This document shows, in pieces, positions 23,401-34,347 of a stretch of 64,000 nt of DNA. A model generated the notes under the pieces. It was not told the DNA's origin, ran no database searches, and was given only the letters and a program-made list of their open reading frames with translations. Position 1 is the first letter of the stretch; the number at the start of each line of letters is the position of its first letter. This DNA is from Rhizodiscina lignyota (taxonomy: Eukaryota > Ascomycota > Dothideomycetes > Aulographales > Rhizodiscinaceae), in assembly GCA_010015805.1 (NCBI GenBank), contig ML978132.1, positions 744,001 to 808,000 of the forward strand, in the 5' to 3' direction. A program made the position numbers and the translations under genes.

Positions 23401-23990
23401 ACAGCGCGTCAGCAAAGCCAAATCCTGAGAGGCAGCGGCCTTGTACGTGTCCGTCCCATATTTATCAACCGGCACGTTCCTCACAGCTATATTCCGCGTC
23501 TGGTATTTGTGTCCCTAAAGGAAAGCTACGCGTCTTTTGTGTGTCAGGAGAAATTACTCGGTCCTTTTGGATAGTAGTGCTCTTGGAGTTGGTCTGGCCC
23601 GGACGTCAGCAGGTGAGACATTGGACATTTTGCTTCGTCTCTCCAGATTCGCCCGGAAAATAGCTGAATTCTTCCAAAATCAGTATTTCAATATTTGCTG
23701 TCATCGAAGGAGTTCATATATTAACCAGTAATGTAGGCTATTCAATTCGAATCTTGCGGCTTGCATCTGCCGTCGAGTGTGTCTTGTCTAGAATTACGTA
23801 CCACTGGGACACCCTTGTCGAGCCCTCGAGCCCTCAACTGCGAACTGCATGATTCAATCCTTTCATCCTACCACCTGCCGGGATCTCTCGCTGGGGTCTG
23901 CACGTGCAGCCTAAATAATCCACGGAAAGATCAGCAACGGAAAGGAGACATAAATATTACCGGCGCATTACCGCGCGATTCGTCGAGAGC

Positions 23991-26900
23991 ATGTTTTTCC
24001 TGGATGAGCTCTACGGCGTAAAGGCTCCTCCAGGCTGGAAAAGACTCTCGCCTGCAGAGCAGCGCGATATGCTTTCAAGAAAAGGCCACAAGAGAAACGA
24101 TTCGGGTGGGAAGCGCAGTTCATTGTTTTCATTACGATCGACGGATGCAGCTATAACGAGTCACGGGACCTTCAATAAACGACAGTCACAAGTCCTGGCT
24201 TGGAACGGCGACAGCTCCGCATCCTCGCAGCGCTCATCGGAATCGCTTGTAGACCAACGAAACGGCAATGAGAGACCACACTCCAGAAGCTCAGGCAAGG
24301 GCAAGAAACTGACCCGCTTGAATCGCAAATCCGACAACTTCAATTCTCTGCTGCCACAACGTAGTCCGAACACAATTGCATCTGCCCCTTCACCTGTTTC
24401 CTCTGATGCATACTCATATTCTGTTAAGCGCAGTACTGGACTGGCGCCAGGTAGTAAGTGTCCAATCTCTTTTCCTTGGATGTCCTTCGCACAATCGACT
24501 GATACTCACGCGTCGCAGCCAAGATCCGAAAGCGTTACATTTCACCACCTTTCGATTTCGTCCACTTGACGCATACAAACCGCGATCAGATCCCAGATGT
24601 TCATCGTCTCAGTTATCATGAGCTGGCCTCCGAATTCGAAGCTGTTCAGGTCAACCAAATCCCGAGGCGGGGACTACATGGCATCCAGGCCGATGACCTA
24701 CGATTGGATGGTTACGCATCAGATGTTCCGCGTTCAAGCACTAGAAAGCATGCACTTCCAGCTTCCCGACCTAGGAAAGCTCCACCACTTCGCCCAAAGC
24801 GATCAGATGAGCTTCTCGATGAAGCGGCTAACATACCGTACGATACCATTGCGCTGAGACACGCCCGCTCTCTCGAAGCGTTTGATTACGCTCCTTCTCC
24901 TGTTCACTCAGATGCCCCTCCTCTTCCACAGCCACCCAGAATACCACCTCCACGAAGATCGTCCCGGAAAGACTGGCCGCTGGATCACGTAGCCAACTCA
25001 TTGCACGTTGCGACATCACAGGATGCACTATCCCCTCACTCACCTTCTCGAGCAGGCCCTGCCGTGTCTCCGAACACATTGTGGAACAAGTTTTCTACGA
25101 CAGGATTCGATAGTCCACTTCCAGATCGCTACTCGCCACGATCCCCCGCCGTCTCCCCTCCAGGGTTCCACCATTCTCCAGGATTCCAACCTCCACCTAT
25201 CCAACCCTATGCCGACGATCCGCTTTTGTCGCCTACGTATGGGAAGGAGCTCGAAAGGGTGCCTGAAGAGCCCGAGGATGTCCGATCTCAGAGAGCTAGT
25301 CAGGTCATGCACCAGGATTCACCAATCTCTGTCATTATAACGTCACATACGGATCCAGGAATCGACATGATGGCTCCAATCTCACGGTCATCATCTAACA
25401 GGAGTACCAAATCGCTTACAATTGCCGTTCCTCCCTCAGCTTCCATCACGAAAGCAATGAATTCCATTGATCCTACAGCATTAGCTGTTCTGGACGGCTC
25501 CCTTCAGAAACAATTACCATCGAGCGACGACTTTGCAGAAGTAATGGCTCAGTGCACACCTCAGAAAGCATCGCTTGCTCGCATGAATTCGAACGCATCT
25601 GATACTCTAGGTGGTTCATCACATCGTCGAGTTGCCCCACGGGGCACTACCCTTGCAGAGTCACCGGTCAATAATCTCCGGAGGCAGCAATCTGGAAGGC
25701 GGCGCCCTGGCGTCCGTGGACCTAAAGCTGGTCCCACGACTTCGTTCTACGACTCCGAAGACATCGACTGGGAAGACGACGTGGACTACTGCTATGACCA
25801 TCACATGGAAGCGCATTGCGATCTTGACTGGAACAATGTCAGCAGGTTGGACGTAGCATCTTCTGACGATGAGGACGTGCCGGAGCTCGACAATAGCGTG
25901 CCATCTGTAAACAGCATGCAGGATGAAAGGTTGCACCAGACTTCCCAAAGAGGGCAGAACAGGTCCAGGCACCTACGAACTTCACCAGAGAGGTCGAGCG
26001 GCGAAGAGTCTGTCCGCAAGCCAACGCCCCTGAGCAGTCATTGGGAATCCCCCAAATTGCTAGCAGCCAACGATGCAGCCGGACTGGGTGTTCCAAATTC
26101 AGAATTTGAACGCCATTCTGGGACCTCCGAGAGACAATCCGCAGAGTCCGATCAACCTCCCACTCCACGCGATAGCCATTTCACATTTCCCCCGCGGCGA
26201 ACTTCGATATCACATTACCACCACAATCGGACTCAGAGTGCAGGCGGGGTATCCCATTTTTCTTTTGACAAAGCCAGCCTTCTGTTACCACAAAATTACA
26301 AGAACGAGACGACGTACGAGGAAGCGTACGAGGAAATGTTGTCGGCGTACGACAGCCAAAGTCGCCATGGTACGCATGAGCAGAAGTACTATCCGTTTCT
26401 GGAGCAAAGCGCCGACTACGGTATGGAGAGCGAGTGGGCTGACGGTCGACCGAAAACGAGTCACGGTGCGGAGAATGCAAACCCGCAGGACTGGGGTCAC
26501 TTCAATCAGCCTGCCGCTGCTAGGAGCAGCTTTGAGAGCTCACAGTTACTGCCTTTCCCTTCGAATCCAGGACACAAACGCAAGTCTGCAAGCGTTGGTG
26601 CAGTCACAGACTTCGCAGCGCTTGGTCTCCCAGAGAAGAGTCTGCCGCCAATGGACGAAGGCATCCAACTCCTGCCGGAGAGTCCAGGATTGATGGATCA
26701 AGGCATCAAACTGCTTCCAGAGAGCGATGATGAAGCAGATGACGATGACGACGATTCTTCGTCCGAGCTCAAAGTCGACACGATCGTGGCGCAACTGCGC
26801 TCCCAGCTCGCCAGCCACCTGTCCTCACCAGCCTCACCGCCTCCTGAAGCCGCAATGGCGACCGATTTCGACGACCTTATGCTCCCGTCTCCTACTACAC

Positions 26901-27361
26901 GCATCATCAGCGCTCCCGCTACCGTCGCGGCACCGTCTCCTCGCTTCCCAGTTCCAGCCCTCCGAAACCTCACTTCTCTTCCCACGCCGCCACTTTCCGC
27001 GCCACCAATCCCTCACTCACGCTCTCCATCATCTCCCGCACGTTTCCTCGCAAAGCCACCCACACCTCCACTACATCGAAAGGTGAGCTCCGAAAGCACT
27101 ACGACGCGCAGTTCCTCGTACTCGCGAACAACTGGACGCACCGACCTGGATGAGAGAGATCCTATGTACCTTCCCCCAACGCCGCCAGCGCCTTTGGCGC
27201 CACCGAAAACGAGGAAGAGGAGCGGTAGTAGTGGATCTGCACTGAGCACGAAGAATCAGGCAAGGACCAGCTTTAGTTTATTTCCTCCCCTTCCGACCAA
27301 TTCGACCACGGCGAGTGCGCCGCCTGGAACGAGAAGGTCGAAAGCTGTCAATGCTCTCTGA
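23991..27361 (+). CDS. CRIB-motif (p21 Rho-binding) protein, probable Cdc42/Rac effector or scaffold
   Basis: Exons 23991-24453 and 24519-27361 join across a 65-nt intron (GTAAGT donor, GTCGCAG acceptor) to give 1,101 residues. Immediately after the junction the protein reads KIRKRYISPPFDFVHLTHTN, matching the CRIB consensus (I-S-x-P-x2-4-F-x-H-x2-H), with basic residues just before it as in membrane-linked effectors. The rest is largely disordered: Ser/Pro-rich tracts, an acidic middle with YDSEDIDWEDDVDYCYDHH (about residue 568), and a Pro-rich tail with several SPPPP-like and TPPLP patterns that could bind SH3 domains. No kinase or GAP domain follows, so this is not a PAK. Role in polarity or hyphal growth is inferred from the motif. 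The first ATG, MFFLDELYGV, is the only sensible start. Confidence 0.85.
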
Positions 27362-28687
27362 AGACCAGTTTCATTTGTTTGAGTTAAGCATTTTGGCATT
27401 TGAGAAGTTTGGATGCGTTAAAGCGTCTTCTGGTAGAATCTTAAATTGAGATTGGAGATATGATTACGATAATTGTGTTTGTATGAGGTTGTAGAAAGGA
27501 TACCAGGCTTCATCGGTTTTTAGGCTATATGCTCACACCTCGCAAGTATTTCCCTGTCCTTACTGTAGACATAGAGAATCTTGTAACACCAGAAATGGAC
27601 ATATTTGGCACACATCTTAACCTTTTCAGAGCTTCCCTATCTCGGGGTGATGATTGTAAAGTGCTTGAAGAACCTCAAAGATTTTTTGGAAAGCCCTAAC
27701 CCTCGTCCACAGATTCTTCCTTTCCCCTGCGCAAGTGTGAGCCTCTTCAGCCTCATCTATCATCTTGCATTCGACCCATATTTCGACTTATCCTGAAACG
27801 GTCAGCGGAACGCTAGAGTTTCGATCGTGGGCGCGGTTGCATCGCCTTATGCAGGCCTAGAAAAGATCCACTTTTGGTGCCTTTGGCTCCCGCCGATTTA
27901 GGCGGTCCACTTTCAATCTGGCGCCATGGTGAGGAATAGAAAATGGAGAAGCTGACGAATTTCGACCAGCTGGACGGCAGGTTGCCACCGAATGATAATG
28001 ATTTGTTCTTGAAAACTGGCTCAATCTGTTGACCTTGTGTGCGATTATATGTAGGCGCTCAACTTACAATTTGCACGCATCGATCAAGCATCGCTTTTAT
28101 TAGATACAATCGCTCAGCGTCTGGGGGGTGCGCGGAGGTTAATCTTTGGTTTGATTATGAACTGGAGCTCAAATTCCAGCTTACACATATAAATCGAGCC
28201 TTATCCCGGTTTAAGTAGTCATCCAGCTTCAGCTCTGCTGTGCGCAGGAGCTTAATTTACAGCTTGCTTTGGGAGATATAGCATCGCTTTATCAGAGTGC
28301 TGTTGAGAGGTTCGTATACCTTTATGAGTTAGAACGGCGTAAAAGCTGTCAGGTCAGCTATAACACCTTAAGGTTGGCAACTCTTACAGTTCAAGATCAG
28401 CGAGAGTATCTCTGAAAGCTCACTTCTAACTAATCAGAAGATAGAAATAATAGCACCCTCTTGAAAACTTTTGGGTACTTCGTTGGCTCTGGAGGCTACA
28501 CGTCTAGCTTGTTGATATCTTGAAAATAGTGGCTAGCATTTTCGGTACTCTCAAGCGATGGTACGGCACGCAGTCACAAACACATCGCTAATGCATTTTG
28601 ACTGATCGTCTCACAGCTTGGGACAAGTTTGAATTGTATGTTCAAGTTCATTCCATCTTAACTAGGATCTATCGGACCCTCCCTTAA
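27362..28687. other. Intergenic between convergent CRIB gene and GCN2
   Basis: About 1.3 kb, more AT-rich than its surroundings, with no open frame of note. It includes two diverged copies of a short repeat (28053 and 28246). Much of it is probably 3' UTR plus old repeat material. Confidence 0.5.
28053..28295 (+). repeat. Two diverged repeat copies differing mainly by transitions
   Basis: A 22-nt stretch at 28053-28074 (aggcgctcaacttacaattt plus gc) matches 28246-28267 at 17 of 22 positions; four of the five differences are C/T or A/G. Both copies are followed, at the same offset of 35 nt, by gcatcgcttt (28088 and 28281). This looks like a decayed duplicated sequence. Confidence 0.45.
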
Positions 28688-31600
28688 TTAAAGCGCCAAA
28701 TCATACATCATACAAGCTCCTGTTCGAAAATTATAGACAAAAACGACCCTTCCTCCCTCTCCTCCTTCCTCCTCCACATCCGCACCATCCACCCCTCCCC
28801 CCTCCCTCCTCGTCTTCGCGTACGTCTCCAGCATATCTTGCACCTGCCCAAGATACTGCCTCTCATTCAACGGCGCCACTTGAATCGCCTTCCTCCAGCT
28901 CTCCGCATCACTCAGTCGCGTTGCACGAATGCGCTCTAGATTCTCGTCGCGCGTCTCTACCGCCACGATCGGGGCGTTGGAGTATGAGCCCAGCAGCTCG
29001 CGCGCACGGGTCTGCGCTGCTTCGACAACGTTCCATTTGTTGGACTTCTTGCTTCGGTGCTGCGCCATGAGTACCTGTACGTTGTTGGTCGCGCGGGTGG
29101 CGGTGCTGATGTTGGCGGTGGCAGAGTCGGGTTGGCTGGTGTGGTGGCGGAGACGGGCGCGTTCGCCTTCGCGCTGCTCGCGATCGCGAAGTTCGGAGCG
29201 CATGTGCTGGATGAGGTTGGATGTGTAGACGTCTGAGTCTTCCTTTGTGACGAGGTTGCGAATCTTCAGCTCTGGCTTGCCGCTGTTCACACTGTCTTGC
29301 TTCACCATAATGATCCAGTTGTATTTCTCGTCGCGATAGTGCGATTGCAGGTCTTCCACTGAGCGTGTGTCAACTGCCAGTTCGGCGTTCATGTCGTGTT
29401 TCCAAAGCTCAGAAAGGATCTTGATGCCCGTCGTTCGGAGTATTTTGGGATCGAAAGCCGCCACAAGAGTGTCGCAGCGTCTGAGGGCTGAAGGAGCGTC
29501 CTCTTCATCATCCTTGTTTTGAGACTTGCGGGAAGACTTCTTGACATCGCTACGATAGTGACGTGCCATAGATGCAACGAGATTATCCCATCCAATGTTG
29601 ACGCCAACGGCATGCGTTGATACGAACGGTGCACCATGTACCTTTGGCCGATACTCTTCAACAAGGCTGTCATACCTTCCGCCGGCAGCAAGAACAGTGC
29701 GCTTCTTCGTATCGTATAGACATTGAAACAGGATTCCTCGTGAGTAGAACTTCTCGTTGAAGCTGCTTAGTGGGCTGATGTACACCTTGGCGGAAACGTG
29801 GAACTGCTTCAAGTACTTTAGTAGCGTGCGTAGATGGTCATACGTCGGACCCAGCTTGCCAAGCAGCTCTGTCCCTTCAAAGATGGATTCAATCTTCTTG
29901 AACGCCTTCTCTGGTGTATCGCGAAAGTCAAAGCGGCTGAGATCGTCTAAGGAAGTTGACGAGACCCCGAGGGTCGGAGCACGTAGCTCGCTACGCACCT
30001 TCTGCCAAGTGTTGCCATGAAGGTTGAGCTTACTAATGACTTCTTTCACAGCTGGCCGCTGTGGCTTTGAAATACGACAGAAATCCATGATGAAGTCAAG
30101 GAGGTTTGAGTGGTTGACGTGAAAGCACATTTGGCTTGCGTTAAGGGAGGGAAAAGCTTCGACAATCTCGTCAACAACTTTGATGACTTCTGCCTCCTTT
30201 AGAGCAAGATCTTGAGAACTGTGGGAGATGATGTCGAAGTCTGCTTCTCCATGAGAATGGGGTGCGCCTCCCGTGAAAGTGTCCCGGTAAACATTGCTGA
30301 ATGCAAATGTCTTGTCTGCTGGCGGCTGCTGTTTGGCTAGTCTGCGAGCATATGGTACAGTAAGGTCGTACGGAAGTTGTACCAAGGTCCCGGAAGGATC
30401 CAGGAGTTTAACAGCATTGCTGTTTGAATAGTGCGCCGAAAATGGAAAGACGCCCGTTCTCGGGTCCTCCGAAGCGCCATGGCGGCGGTAAATTGCCATG
30501 AGAGTCTCCTTGACTTGGTTTCGCATGAGACTATCTACTATGGCGGCATTATCACCAGGTTTTATCTGATTAGACGAGGATTTGAGATCCCACGTGAAAT
30601 CCTTGACCTGGCTGTCAGCGCTCTGTGCGAAGAGAGCAGACGTCATCTTTTGGTAGTACGGTGAAGAAGGATCCGACAGCCCACGAAGTGCCTCTTGAAT
30701 TGTTTCATCTTCAATTTGAAGTGGAACCTTTCCGCTTCGAAGAAGTTCCACGCTGCTTGGTCGCTCGCTCGGTCGATGGCTAATCAGCGACATGATCACC
30801 TCGCCTTGAAGTGCCTTCTCCGGCATGTTGAACTCTTGGGGTAAAGTGTGTTCCTTTTCTCGAATGCGTTTGAGGACGGTTAATCTTTCCATGGCCGTCT
30901 TGAGTGGGTAGCACATCTCAAAGAAGATGATCCCGAATGAGTACATGTCGACTTTGTCATTGTAGTTTCCAGCGCCAGTAGCGTCTGAGCGAAGCTCGGG
31001 TGCAACGTAAAGCGCAGTGCCAACACTCCTAGTCATATCTCCCATGGTACCGGTTCCCCGGTTGCCCGGTTGACTTTGGCTATCATTTGGTGCAGATAGC
31101 CCAGAGTTCACCCTATCGGCAAGCTGATATTGACCACTTGTGGCGAGACCGAAATCGCCAATCCGAGGATTGTTTGTAACATCGATGAAGATATTATCAG
31201 GCTTGAGGTCACGATGGATGATGCCGTGACTATGGATATGAACAAGTCCTTCCAAGATCTGTCGGAAGAGGCGCCAGCTTTCCTCAGGCGAGTAAGGTAG
31301 CTCCCTCAATATCAGATCACGTAGCGTATGTCTCTCGCAGTACTCCATTTGGATGTATAGCGTAGATTTGGTCGGTCGTGCGGATCGCGAGCTAGACGTG
31401 GTTCGTCGAAGCTTTAGTGACTTGCCTTTGGATATGTCTGCCTGAGTGCCTGTGGCCGAATTGTCCTCGTCTCCAGAAGTCACGGCCACAGAATCATTAT
31501 CATCGGAATCACCCCCATCACCACCTTCACCACCCTCAGAGTCGCCGTCGGAATCGTCGGAATCATTTCCAAATTGGATTTTGAACCCACTGGAGCTGAC

Positions 31601-33673
31601 AAAGTCCAGTCCGCGAGAACTCGGGCCAAAGTCTAATGTAGGCTTCATGTCGAATGAGGGTTCAGCATCACTCGTAGCGGTTGCTGTCGTGGTGTCTTCA
31701 TCGGTAGCGTCCAGCTCAGAAGCGAATTCTTCTTCTGGCCACGCTGTGTAATAGCGAACAACGTATGGATGGTTCAGCCGCGAGAGAAGCATGACTTCGG
31801 ACAGCAGGTTGGAAAGCTCGGATGGCGACTTTGAAACGATTTTCTTAATGGCATAAACTCGACCATCAAGCTTGTTGCGGGCCTTGACAACTTCTCCATA
31901 TCCACCTTTACCTAATCGTCCCACTTCGACCCATTCACTACCATACCGAGACACAGGGTGTCCAAATCCAAGCGAGGATCCTCGGCGACCACGGTTGTTG
32001 CGGTTCAATGCTTGTGGCACTGACACGGTGGATGAGACGCGATCTAAGACTTCCTCCAAAATAGGCGCATCGCTTCTGAAAAATTCATTTGGAATAAGGT
32101 CAAATGCAGTCGGCCTCCGTTTCGGATCTTCTCTGAAGAATGCAATGAGCAATTCCTCAAGTGGCTCCGAGAGACCGAGCGCATTGAACATCGATACCGG
32201 GCTGACATACTTCTTCGTTGCATCGAGGCCGAACAACATCTGAACGAAGACTACTCCAGCTTCCCAAATGTCAGTCTTGCGAGTCTTTTTGCGTTCTGAA
32301 GCCAGTTCGGGAGGTGGCCACTTTGGAGCGAATAGCGTTGGCAATTTAGCTTTCGTCGAAGTGAGGTCGTTGATAGTATAAAGCTCATCTTGAAAACTGG
32401 CGTCCGAGAGTTTGACAGCAGTGGCACCAGTCAACATGGACCGGGAGAGCAGAACATTGTCAGCATGGATTCTTTTGTGCACTATACCGTTGCGGTGGTA
32501 AAAGTCGAGTGCCTCCAGAATTTGAATGGTCCAGATACGCACATTTTCAGAAGGTGCTGATGCGACCATCTCGAGCATTTCTTGAAGAGATCCTTTGTTG
32601 GCGTACTCAACCAGTATGCTGATATCCCAAGCTGCGTCGATGTTGCTTTCAATGCTGTACTCAAGCACATTGATAGCACTTTCGTGTCTTAGGCTCTTGA
32701 GCTGCTCAAGCTCACGCTCGAGATCAAAGATGCCCTTCTTGACCTGTGAATCGCGTGCTTTCTGATTCGATCCAGAGATCTGAATTCTTTTGAGAATGAG
32801 ACAGGTCGCAATAGTTGGTGCTTGAGCCGTGCAGGGCTGAGCCGTCATCACTTTTGTCAGTGCTCCTTTACGAATCTGAACGACGCGATTGACAGCGCTG
32901 AAGTCAGTCACCGAGCCTTCGATGTTCATGGTGATCGGACGCTGAAAGTCGACGGCGTTATCGGCAGAGTCTCCTTCGAACATGTGTGCGCCATCTACCG
33001 GACTGAGTATTGCAGGATGTGAAGGCCTTGCTCTACGCTTCTCACGCTTGGACATTTCCCGGTCTACCATATCTTGAAGACCTCTCTGTTCTTCAGCCTG
33101 TTCCGCCTCTTTCTGCTTTTGGAGCTCTGACTGTTGCTGCATAGCAATCTGCTTGGCTGCAGCTTCCTGCACTGCACGCTCTTCATCAAGGCTAGGTGCA
33201 GCATCGGCCTTCTGTTGACGGGCTATTTGTTGCTGTGCTGCATCTTCGAGTATGTCTTGGATAGATGTAGCAAGTTCATGAATCATGACCTCACCGAGAA
33301 GCTCGGCTGGCTTTGTCATGAGCAGACTCTTGACTTCTCTGATAGCGCTCCCTGGGACCTCTGGGCTGAAAGTTTGTGAGAGTATTGGCAGCGTCTTCGG
33401 GTAAGTTGCAGTTAGTTTGACAGACAGGATAAGAGAAATCGTGTCATCGGATGGTGCTTTCAAGCGGAGGTTGAAAGCTTTGTCGGTAGAATTCCATGCT
33501 CGCTTAGTTTTTACTTCTTCGAAGTCTTCCATGTAAATTGCCTGGAGCACTTCGAGCTCTTCCTGTTGCGCCTGGGCATAGTCCATGTGGACAGCCGGCT
33601 CGATCGGAGTTGGAGATTCATTCTTTGATGGTCCCTGAGCGCCAGCCTTCTTCCATGGGGATTTTGGAGGCAT
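28688..33673 (-). CDS. GCN2: eIF2alpha kinase Gcn2
   Basis: Sensor of amino-acid starvation: uncharged tRNA binds its HisRS-like domain, and the kinase phosphorylates eIF2alpha, lowering general translation and raising Gcn4/CpcA-type factors. Single exon, 1,661 residues, close to yeast Gcn2 (1,659). Domains in order: RWD (about 36-150; EELEVLQAIYMEDFEEV), charged Gln/Glu-rich helix (about 155-215), pseudokinase (about 260-540), true kinase (about 575-1010) with GRLGKGGYGEVVKARN, AIKKI, HRDLKPDNIFID (about 822) and DFGLA, interrupted by an acidic insert (about 715-750), then HisRS-like (about 1050-1480; TVPYARRLA, GGRYDSLVEEYRP) and the C-terminal dimerisation/ribosome-binding part. The GCN1-binding RWD and all catalytic motifs are intact. 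Divergent from cut12. Confidence 0.97.
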   Translation of the reverse strand: MPPKSPWKKAGAQGPSKNESPTPIEPAVHMDYAQAQQEELEVLQAIYMEDFEEVKTKRAWNSTDKAFNLRLKAPSDDTISLILSVKLTATYPKTLPILSQTFSPEVPGSAIREVKSLLMTKPAELLGEVMIHELATSIQDILEDAAQQQIARQQKADAAPSLDEERAVQEAAAKQIAMQQQSELQKQKEAEQAEEQRGLQDMVDREMSKREKRRARPSHPAILSPVDGAHMFEGDSADNAVDFQRPITMNIEGSVTDFSAVNRVVQIRKGALTKVMTAQPCTAQAPTIATCLILKRIQISGSNQKARDSQVKKGIFDLERELEQLKSLRHESAINVLEYSIESNIDAAWDISILVEYANKGSLQEMLEMVASAPSENVRIWTIQILEALDFYHRNGIVHKRIHADNVLLSRSMLTGATAVKLSDASFQDELYTINDLTSTKAKLPTLFAPKWPPPELASERKKTRKTDIWEAGVVFVQMLFGLDATKKYVSPVSMFNALGLSEPLEELLIAFFREDPKRRPTAFDLIPNEFFRSDAPILEEVLDRVSSTVSVPQALNRNNRGRRGSSLGFGHPVSRYGSEWVEVGRLGKGGYGEVVKARNKLDGRVYAIKKIVSKSPSELSNLLSEVMLLSRLNHPYVVRYYTAWPEEEFASELDATDEDTTTATATSDAEPSFDMKPTLDFGPSSRGLDFVSSSGFKIQFGNDSDDSDGDSEGGEGGDGGDSDDNDSVAVTSGDEDNSATGTQADISKGKSLKLRRTTSSSRSARPTKSTLYIQMEYCERHTLRDLILRELPYSPEESWRLFRQILEGLVHIHSHGIIHRDLKPDNIFIDVTNNPRIGDFGLATSGQYQLADRVNSGLSAPNDSQSQPGNRGTGTMGDMTRSVGTALYVAPELRSDATGAGNYNDKVDMYSFGIIFFEMCYPLKTAMERLTVLKRIREKEHTLPQEFNMPEKALQGEVIMSLISHRPSERPSSVELLRSGKVPLQIEDETIQEALRGLSDPSSPYYQKMTSALFAQSADSQVKDFTWDLKSSSNQIKPGDNAAIVDSLMRNQVKETLMAIYRRHGASEDPRTGVFPFSAHYSNSNAVKLLDPSGTLVQLPYDLTVPYARRLAKQQPPADKTFAFSNVYRDTFTGGAPHSHGEADFDIISHSSQDLALKEAEVIKVVDEIVEAFPSLNASQMCFHVNHSNLLDFIMDFCRISKPQRPAVKEVISKLNLHGNTWQKVRSELRAPTLGVSSTSLDDLSRFDFRDTPEKAFKKIESIFEGTELLGKLGPTYDHLRTLLKYLKQFHVSAKVYISPLSSFNEKFYSRGILFQCLYDTKKRTVLAAGGRYDSLVEEYRPKVHGAPFVSTHAVGVNIGWDNLVASMARHYRSDVKKSSRKSQNKDDEEDAPSALRRCDTLVAAFDPKILRTTGIKILSELWKHDMNAELAVDTRSVEDLQSHYRDEKYNWIIMVKQDSVNSGKPELKIRNLVTKEDSDVYTSNLIQHMRSELRDREQREGERARLRHHTSQPDSATANISTATRATNNVQVLMAQHRSKKSNKWNVVEAAQTRARELLGSYSNAPIVAVETRDENLERIRATRLSDAESWRKAIQVAPLNERQYLGQVQDMLETYAKTRREGGGVDGADVEEEGGEGGRVVFVYNFRTGACMMYDLAL

Positions 33674-34347
33674 GATGAGAGATTAGTCAGTACATCGAGA
33701 GCACATCACCCAAGGTCTTTGCCAATGTGGATATTGAGAAGTGATGGTGCACTTTGATGGTCCCGATGTATTCGAAGTGCGCCTTGTGGCGCGGCACCGA
33801 AAGACTGACAGCCGAAGCTGCAGTCTACGGGAAGAACATGTTTTGAATTAATTTCCTCCAGTGTTTGGTGACGTACTCCGCAGATGGAGTGTTTAAACAC
33901 GTCGAGAAGACGGTGTAAGGGCAAATGACTGGTCAGCGCCACAGCGCAGCGGATCTTGCCGTGACACAAGTCTTGGCATTCTCTCCAGAAGTTGCGACGC
34001 AATACGTGAGGCACGCATCGGCTTTGCGATTGCACTTGTATTAGACGACATCTCCTGCGCGACTACGTTTCACGGCGATATCTTACCGAGATCTTGATCT
34101 CATTTAATCCGAGAATCGCGATTGGCAAGTGTTGCTCTTGGAAGCCACCATAGCACACCGGACGACGTCACTGGACGCGCTGTAAACAAACGCGACAACA
34201 AACCGCAAAGTCACAGCAACGCTCAACTGTACAATCGTTTACGCTACATTACAAGTTGAATTGGACTTCTGTATCACTCAGCATACGCAAAACTATATTT
34301 TGAATGGATTGACCAGACTGCGTAACACGGATCCTATCTGGCCCGTA
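33674..34347. promoter_or_regulatory. Divergent promoter region of GCN2 and cut12
   Basis: About 670 bp between two divergent start codons; must contain both promoters. No obvious TATA box. A 109-codon minus-strand frame near 33706-34035 has no family features and would lie in the GCN2 leader. Confidence 0.5.

Larger units (their letters stand above)
19759..23990. other. Long intergenic region (4.2 kb) before the CRIB gene
   Basis: No convincing protein gene or RNA gene seen. The longest open frames (188 codons at 21920-22486 minus; 126 at 21387-21767 plus) are Arg/Ser-rich and domain-free. A 76-codon plus-strand frame at 22115-22345 has one helix-like stretch (AESFFHNVIKAMERIFSEWW) but nothing else in its favour. 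It contains a palindrome (20034) and a direct repeat (20349). It may be a long regulatory region or leader of the CRIB gene, or hold non-coding RNA. Confidence 0.45.
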
